A stretch of DNA of 64,000 nt. Source: Datisca glomerata (taxonomy: Eukaryota > Streptophyta > Magnoliopsida > Cucurbitales > Datiscaceae). A program made the translations under genes and the position numbers. Under the pieces are notes generated by a model. It had not been told where the DNA came from. It was given only the letters and a program-made list of their open reading frames with translations, and ran no database searches. Below, piece after piece: positions 57,110 to 64,000 of the stretch. Numbering within the stretch: the stretch's first letter is position 1; every line of letters starts with the position of its first letter. Location: contig QANY01013209.1 in assembly GCA_003255025.1 (NCBI GenBank), forward strand, positions 1,426,001-1,490,000, in the 5' to 3' direction.

Positions 57110-59225
57110 TCAGAGGAAGATATAAGAAAAGTCATGGACAAGGTGGATCCGAGAGTTTCTGTCAGGATGAACAGTTTTCTGAAGAGACCCTTCATGGATC
57201 TTGAAGTCTTTGATGCTCTCATAGGTATGCACCCACTCAAGAGCCCTAGGCCGGACGATTTTCCAGCACTGTTTTTTTAGAAGTATTAGCACCTCGTGGG
57301 AAAGGACACAACGCGGCTTTGTTTGGAGTGCCTAAATGGCAGAGCATGTATGAATGCTATTAATAAATTATTGCTCTTATTCCTAAAATCCACAATCCCA
57401 CTTTTATAGATGATTATAGACTGATTAGCTTTTGTAAAGTTATGTATAAACTGATGGCGAAAGTCATTGCTAATCAGTTGAAAATGATCTTTCGAATGTA
57501 ATTTCTAAGACTCAAAGAGCTTTTCGAAAAGGCAGGCAAATTTATGATAATGTGATAGTTGCTTTTGAGATGATTTATGCCCTTAAAAATAGGAGGAAAG
57601 GGAAAGTTGGTTTCACGGTAATGAAATTAGACACGAGCAAAGCATACGATTGAGTTCAATGAGGGCTTTGTGGAAGGTATGATGGTCAAGTTGAGGTTTA
57701 GCCAGGATTGAGTCTCCCTAATCACTAGATGTGTTATGTCTCCTATTCCTTCTTTATTAACAGGGAAGTTGTTTTTAGTTGTAGGAAACGTTTCTCCTTA
57801 AAAGGATTTGAGACAAGGTGACCCCCTCTCTCCGTATCTATTCATCTTGGTGGTTGAAGGTCTTTCGGCTCTGATCTAGGAAGGTCAGAACTCGGGTAAT
57901 ATTGTGTGCCCAAACACTAGCAGACAAGGTCCTCGGGTGTCTCGCTTATTTTTTTTGCTGATGACAGCATGGTGTTTTTTAAAGCTGACAAGGCCAACAA
58001 TTTATTTACGAAATCTTGCTTGGAGGAGTATTCTCGAATGTTGGGGTAGTTGGTTAACTTCAATAAGTCTGTTAGAGTTTTTCCCCCAACTCTCCACATG
58101 ATTGGAAGAGGGAAGTTTCTTGTAAATTGGGAGTGAACATTACCCCTTGTCATGGAAAATATCTTGGCCTTCCTTCTATTATAGGGGCGGGTAAAAGAAA
58201 ACTGTTTGATTCGGTGCTATCAAAAGTAAGGAGCCAGATGAACAGTTGGAGAGAAAATAAATATTTGACCAGTGGGAATGAGGTCTTAATTAAAGCTGAC
58301 ATCCAGTCACTTCCCAATTATTCCATGAACGTTTTTCAGTTGCCAATCTCTTTACGCAAGGATATCAGCGCGACTATGGCTAAGTTTTGGTGGGGGTCCT
58401 CGGATCAAAACAAGAAGATTCATTGGCTGGCTTGAGAGAAAATGTGTAGGCCGAAGTCAGAGAGGGAGTCTAAAGAAGCATTTTTCCCTTCCCTCCTAAA
58501 AGTTGTCAAGTGTGGCCCATGAAGACTTTTGTGGGTGCTTTCTGTGAAGATTTGGGCATAAGAGTTTTAACAGATTCACTTTGATGTACTGGGGCATTTG
58601 GTCTTTTAGGAATAAATCCCTCCATGGAAACTTTCTTCTGGACAATGTTGATATTTCTTCGTGGTGTGACTATTTCCAAGAGGATTATTCAAAAGCAATT
58701 GGGAGCCTTTCTCAGGTTTCTATCCAATCGGCTCGTCCTTGTAAATCTTGGATTAAGCCGTGTTAGGGGGGTTGAAACTGAATTGGGACGATGCTACTAG
58801 CAACAATGGGGGAAGCGGGTTGGGTGGTTTGATTCGGGACCATAGAGGAGAGGTGGTTTTTCTTTTCTGGTGCATCTTCAAGGGTCTTTCAACCCAGTTA
58901 TTACGGAGGGTCTTGCTTTGAGAGAAGGCCTTTCGTTTGCACTTAATAGGAATTTGCAAGTTAATGGGTTAAATCAGAATGCATCTAGCTTATTCAGGGG
59001 ATGAACTTTCATTCGGAGGACCTTTCTGAGTTTGGAGGAATCATTGAAGATTACAGGAGTCTTTGTGTTGATTCGCTCTCGCCGTCTTTCAGGCATTGCC
59101 CTCGTTCAGCGAATGAAGCTACTCATCGTCTGGCTCGTTGGATTCTTTCTATCAAAGACAACCAAACTTGGTTGGCTGTTTGTTTGCCTTGTATTTTAGA
59201 TTTAATTTTGTCTGAAGCTTTGTAG
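57110..59225 (+). pseudogene. LINE (L1-type) ORF2 fragment: reverse transcriptase and RNase H
   Basis: Non-LTR retrotransposon sequence lacking ORF1 and endonuclease. Reverse transcriptase pieces in order are FMDLEVFDALIGMHPLKSP (about 57193), IPKIHNPTFIDDYRLISFCK (about 57376), TQRAFRKGRQIYDNVI (about 57512), KLDTSKAYD (57625), the catalytic FFADDSMVFFKA (about 57951) and GKYLGLPSIIGAGKRKLFDS (58157). RNase H of the plant LINE type follows and ends FRHCPRSANEATHRLARWIL near 59150. A 3' UTR-like end with a short A tract lies at 59250. Stops and frameshifts abound; between 58440 and 58560 the zinc-binding reverse transcriptase tail is largely lost. The 5' truncation is typical of LINE insertion. 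Confidence 0.85.
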
Positions 59226-60789
59226 TTTCGTTCTTAGCTTTATGCTAGTTGAAAAAAAACACTCTTTTAGCTTTCTTTTAGAACAATTATATCTTGTAAC
59301 CAAGCTGTTGCTAAACTAAACTTGTTAGATAAAATCCTTGTCGGTATAAACTGTATCTTAAAAACTCAAGAACATATGTTGAACATATCAAGAATCAAAT
59401 AACTGTAAAAGTGAAAACATACATGAATCTATGATAGTAGATCGTAATTTGGAGTCGAGCAGTGACATTTTCATATCTACACAATTCTCTATCTGAGAGT
59501 CCCCTTTGATTAAACCTCTATGTTTTCTCTCTAACAATGAGATATCAGGGATAATAGAATATTTGCCCTTAATTGTGTGACCTATAGACTATAACTACTT
59601 ATAGATAACACCAGTCAACTATACGTGTGTTGCACGTGTTGAAGAAACTAACAATAAATAATATGTACAAAAATACGTACAGGACTACACATAAAAGTGT
59701 TTGATTACCTTCTTATTTATTATGTCAAATACTGAGAGTTCAATCTATTAAAGATTAATGATATTTTTATTAAAGGTTTTGTGGCTATAGAGAGTTAATA
59801 ACGTTTTTTAATTAACATTATAGTTTGACATGTGCCTAGATACTACAATTTAATTGTTGATCGTATTGTGAAGTTGACATCTGTTTCGGTTCCTTGTCAT
59901 ATTTGATTTAATGTAATTCCTCTTGGTGTTTTGCTTTAGTGCTTATGTTGACTCTTGTTAGCTAATTTTTTTGTTGTTGTTTTGTTGATAAATTTTATTC
60001 CCTAAAAAAGGTAAAAATTGATTTGAACTATTAATTTTAATATTTTTAATAGTAAGGGTAATTTATGTATTTTTTATTTTTGAATTTTTACAATTCATAT
60101 ATTTTTTTAATAATTAAAATAGTAAATGTGATTTTGGTAGAGAAAATATCAAGAGACGTTTCAATTTAGAATTTTATATAATAGTAAGGGCATGTGTCAA
60201 AAAATAATTTTTTCTCTTAGTCCCATTTACATATATTGTAGACTTAAAAAGATAAAAAAAATTGAAGTATTAATTCAATATCAAATTATTCACTTATCAA
60301 ATTTGTTAACAAAATTTAATCGATTTAAACTAATTTGTCTTTTAATTTTTAACAACTAATATATTTTTAATAATTGACATGATGAATAATTTTGGTAGAG
60401 AGAATACCAAAATACTTAATAATTTAGAATTCCATATAATAATAGTAAGGGTAATTTGTGTCGAAAAATGTTTCCCCCATTACTATTATCTTTTGGTATT
60501 TATATTTTATTTCATCATAAAACTAAAATTTACTCTAAAATTTTTACAAATCAAAATATCAATAACCTATCATATACCTATCATATACATTAAAACTCAA
60601 ATATTTAAAATCTTAGTTGATCATTTTTAATTGAGTTTAACCTTATTTGATAATTTATATTACATAATTATTTATATATAAGTCCAACATTAAATTAATG
60701 ATTTAACGAAACATACATGATTCGTAATTGGTTGAAAGCTTTACCCGTTTTGTGGTCACTATATAGATCCTCGAGCTTGCAAGAAAAAG
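59226..60789. other. AT-rich intergenic DNA with a diverged duplication
   Basis: A block with TTTTGGTAGAGARAATAYCAA and TTTAGAATTYYATATAATA appears at about 60131-60190 and again at about 60391-60445, roughly 260 bases apart. No gene or RNA is recognised. Confidence 0.6.
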
Positions 60790-61052
60790 AATAAAAAATG
60801 CCTAAATTTAGGCACCCGAAAAGAGGAAAACAGCCAAAAAAATGCCCATAAAACCCAAAAAGGCCCAATTCAGGCAGCCCAAAAATACCCGAAAAGCTTT
60901 CTTGTCCCGTCCCGAACCTCGAACCGTCCCGTCTCCTCCCACTCGGTTTTTCTCCTCAATATGGACGGGACATGATTGAAAAAATTGTCTCGTCCTGTTA
61001 AGGACGTGACAAAAAATTTCAAAAATCATGAAGTCTCGTCCGGTGAACACCC
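60790..61052. mobile_element. hAT-like element remnant with CCCGTCCCG motifs
   Basis: It ends GGTGAACACCCTC at about 61040-61052, the inverse of the GAGGGTGTTCACC start found in plant hAT-like MITEs. It carries GTCCCGTCCCG and CGTCCCGTC motifs (60904-60936), inverted relative to those at 56372-56462. TGCCTAAATTTAGGCA (about 60798-60813) is a perfect palindrome near the left edge. The left end and target duplication are not defined. Confidence 0.5.
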
Positions 61053-61557
61053 TCATGGGACATGCCTATCTTAGTAATATGTTGGACCATTCAAAAAAAT
61101 GATTTTTTATTGTGAACACTAATAACAGGGAAAATTAACGATTCTACATTCTCTGTTTAAAAATACTTCTAAACCTTGTTTATGAACATTGAGATTATAT
61201 CATGTCTCGTTTCATTATTGATGTTTAAAAATTTGTAAAAATGTATGTCTTTTCTCTTTATTTTGTTTAAATATGGGTTTCTCTAAAATTAATATCAATC
61301 AATGTGAAAACTTCATTTTTAAATTAATTCTCTTTTTAACATAGTGTTCTCAATTAAAAAGTGTAAGTTTTTATGTTAGTGATATTTGTTTTCAACTACT
61401 GATATTCTCTATTAAATTTGCTCAGGCACCATTTACATCAAATTTGACTAAAGTAACGCATATAAAAATAAACATAAGTAGTGATTAACATAAACACCAC
61501 AAACATAAACAATAAATAGATAAATGTAAATCATTTCTCTCGAAATGAGAACCGCGC
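61053..61557. other. AT-rich spacer before the LINE ORF1 fragment
   Basis: No gene, RNA or repeat seen. Confidence 0.5.
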
Positions 61558-61657
61558 GTCTCTCAATGGTGAGGCCTCCTAGTCTAATCTTTGATTAGCT
61601 AGGTCTCCGTGCCTTTTCTTCTTTCTGTCTTTCTCCTGTACTCTCGTCCTTTCCCCC

Positions 61658-62900
61658 ATGGATGAAGTAGCAAACCTCTGCAACTCCATAGCCCTTATGG
61701 GTGACGAAGATGGTATTCTAGAGATAAACGTGGAACAGATTTGAAACCCGGTCGACACAAATCTCTGCCTTGCTTTTAAAGTTCTTTCCGCAAAAACAAT
61801 CAGCAAAACAACTTTGTAGAATACTCTGTTGAACCTGTGGAAACCCAGCAAGGGTGCGCACATAAAAGAAAATAGTCAGGACCTCTTTATAGCTCAAATT
61901 CGCCACCCCCTGGATTGAAAACGTGTCTTACTCAATGAGCCTTGGCACTTCGATAGAGCTCTGGTGGTGTTGGGGGGAGTTGATGTCATGTCCAGCCGTC
62001 AGACCTAGTTCTCACTCAGGTTAGCTTCTGGATCCATGTAACAGACCTCCCCTTCTCCTGCATGTCGCGCAAAATGGGAGAATATATTGGTAATGCCATT
62101 GGTTCCTTCATTGATGTGGATGAGCATCCCGAAGGGGGTTGTTGGGGTAGATTCTTCCGGGTAAGAGTCCGATTGGACACCAATAGACCCTTCAGAAAGG
62201 GTTTGAAAATAAGACTGGACAATGATGGAGTCCCATTTTGGGTAGATTTTAAATACAAACGTCTTCCATACTTTTGTTATAAATGTGGGTTACTAACTAA
62301 ACCACACTCTCAAAGACTGTTGCCCTGATGATCCTGAAGGTTTTTCTCCAGGAACCCGCAAGCTAAAATATGACGCCTCTTTGAGGGCTCGTGACCAAAA
62401 ACCTGATACCCATCGAATACACAATTCCCGAAACACTTGTCCTTCTGAAGCTTCGTCAAAACCCCCTGAAATTCAAAACCAGAGTATCACCTCCGCTCCC
62501 TTCCCGGCCACCGGAGTAAAGGAAAGGACAAACTTGAAGACGAGAATGGGTAACATTCTCTGCAAACACCCCCCTTATTTATCAGACATCGACGGAGACT
62601 GACGACAAACAAAACGCTCCTTGCAATTCCCCTCATGGCTGACGTGTTTATCTCCTACTGGCTGAGGGTTCCTGAGTAATCATTCCCCTGTCAGGATTAT
62701 GGGAGTTTCTTCCTCTTTCGCAGGCACCCCCTCTAGTGGGCCCCCTGACCCGAACGGGGCTGATACCCAAAACTCCTTACCAAAACCCCTTCAACCATTA
62801 TATCTCTTAGACCAATACCAAACGCATCTCCCCTTAGCCCAAATCCAAATATTTCACCCCTTCTCACTGATTCTGCAGTACCAAATTGCAGCGAATAAAC
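61658..62900 (+). pseudogene. LINE ORF1 (gag-like, DUF4283 and zf-CCHC_4) fragment
   Basis: ORF1 proteins bind LINE RNA. The ATG at 61658 begins MDEVANLCNSIALMGDEDGI, followed by a DUF4283-like stretch (LAFKVLSAKTISKTTL, EPWHFDRALVVLGG) that runs with stops at 61741 and 61816. The best part, 62062-62328, reads MSRKMGEYIGNAIGSFIDVD, VRVRLDTNRPFRKGLKIRL and WVDFKYKRLPYFCYKCGLL, which is the conserved core before a zinc knuckle. The knuckle itself is frame-broken (the H and last C positions fall in another phase). The Ser/Pro-rich tail (62381-62900) is degraded. A CT-rich leader precedes the ATG. No endonuclease or reverse transcriptase follows, so this LINE is 3'-truncated and separate from the ORF2 piece at 57110-59225. 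Confidence 0.82.
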
Positions 62901-62908
62901 AAATTTAA

Positions 62909-64000
62909 AAATATAAGTTATAAAATAGTCTAATTTTTTTATTAGTTAAATGACAGTCTTTGATATGTCAACTTATTTATTTTAATTTTATGTTGATAAA
63001 TTTACTCTCGATAAGTTGAAATGATTGATTGTGTGGGTCTACTATAATTAATTAGTACAATAAAAAAATTAGTTTACAAATTTACAGAAAATTAAATATA
63101 TTTATATTTACTCTATTATATTCAATAAGTAATTGTGGACTTTTGGTTATGGAAATATTTTTTTCCATAACCAATTGATAATATATAGGATAAAGACGAT
63201 TTTCATAATTTTAGCTAATTTGGTTTAATTGATTATCTTTTATTGTTATGAAAAAAATATCATAATTTGCCGTTAGGTCTATTATTTCATACGCAATTAA
63301 CTTTCTTCGTCATTTAACTTATTTTTTAACCTGCAATTCATACATCAAATTTTTAAGATTTATAGTAAAAAAATCTATTTGTTTCGCCGATTGAATGTGG
63401 TTGAAGACTATTTACCTTTTGTTTCCATGAAATTAAGGTGAATAAACTGTTTCTATTGAATGTGGTTGATAACTATTTATCTATTGAAAGTGGTTGACGT
63501 CCGTTTCTATGAAGTTAGAATAAATAAACTAGAAACCTATTTGTTTTCAGGGTTGAAATTTTTGTTCATTTAATTATTGATTGTTGAACACTATTTACCT
63601 TCTTTGTTTACCATTTTAGGCGGGAATGCAAGAATATTGAAATTTATATTAATGTATTTGTGGTTAATGATATTTTCGGCGGGATTTTTTGTTTTTGATT
63701 TAGTTTTGGAAACCTCATTAATTAGTTGGTTGATAAAGGATTATGTTGAAGGTGATTTGTGGGAATTTTCCAAATTTTAAATATTTTATGATAATATCTT
63801 AGATTGTTTTTTATTTATTTTTTTAAATCTCACTGTTCAATTTTTATTTAGAATTTTGGTAATATTTCACGGATTTCATGTATTACAATCTGTAGATTTT
63901 AATTTTTTTTTTTTAATTTTTCTAAATCGAATGACTTACATTTTTCTGATTAAGTTGACATAAAAAGATGGATATTAAAGTTGATTTACTCTTGTATTGA
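62909..64000. other. AT-rich intergenic DNA with a short imperfect tandem repeat
   Basis: Around 63392-63530 a block with TTGAATGTGGTTGA...CTATTTA...TTTCYATGAARTTA recurs two to three times at 60-80-base spacing. The open frame at 63577-63780 has no family features. No gene is seen. Confidence 0.55.

Noticed and set aside
63577..63780. 67-codon hydrophobic frame near the window end
   Set aside because: Low-complexity, AT-rich translation without a start context or family match.

Overview
This window is nuclear DNA from a flowering plant, very probably a eudicot. Three things support this: an AT-hook (AHL) gene and a GPI-anchored protein gene of plant-specific families, GT-AG introns in AT-rich DNA, and a dense load of plant-type transposons (Ty1/copia, Ty3/gypsy, CACTA, MULE, hAT-like and LINE). 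I cannot name the species from the sequence. Only two genes look intact: an intronless AHL gene (21084-21881, +) and a two-exon gene of the At4g28100-like GPI-anchored family (32901-34912, +). Almost everything else is mobile DNA in various stages of decay, much of it nested.

Layout. 1-3860: exons of a quinolinate phosphoribosyltransferase (QPT) pseudogene, then one exon of exosome subunit RRP40 in the same orientation, then a CACTA-type transposon end with palindromic subterminal repeats. This looks like gene capture by a CACTA element. 5089-9650: a decayed Ty1/copia element with a truncated 5' LTR. 10615-20180: a decayed Ty3/gypsy element, probably of the Tat group. Its gag is split by a 1.2-kb hAT-like element. 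Its 3' part holds a 55-bp tandem repeat that can fold into covarying hairpins, and an antisense, apparently spliced gene. 20181-25740: the AHL gene and intergenic DNA with two strong hairpins.

25740-30790: a broken MULE (minus strand) split by a 3.16-kb solo LTR, with an unusual array of palindromic 'CGTGTA/TACACG' motifs beyond its N-terminal end. 30790-37520: the GPI-anchored protein gene and its flanks. 37550-41165: a second truncated Ty3/gypsy element ending at a perfect hairpin. 42070-43910 (-): remains of a DUF1985 (Ulp1-type transposon) gene. 45600-46380: a GC-rich hairpin minisatellite next to an LTR-like stretch. 46690-47148: a hAT-like MITE carrying a 30-bp minisatellite.

48112-56150: an old Ty1/copia element. 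A younger, almost intact copia (48641-53564) sits in its LTR, but the two flanks are duplicated rather than forming a simple target-site duplication. 56313-64000: two LINE fragments (an ORF2 piece and, further on, a separate ORF1 piece), hAT-like debris and AT-rich DNA.

The genes do not form an operon or pathway. The interest lies in how the transposons captured, interrupted and rearranged one another. All domain calls come from reading translated sequence by eye; no database search was run.
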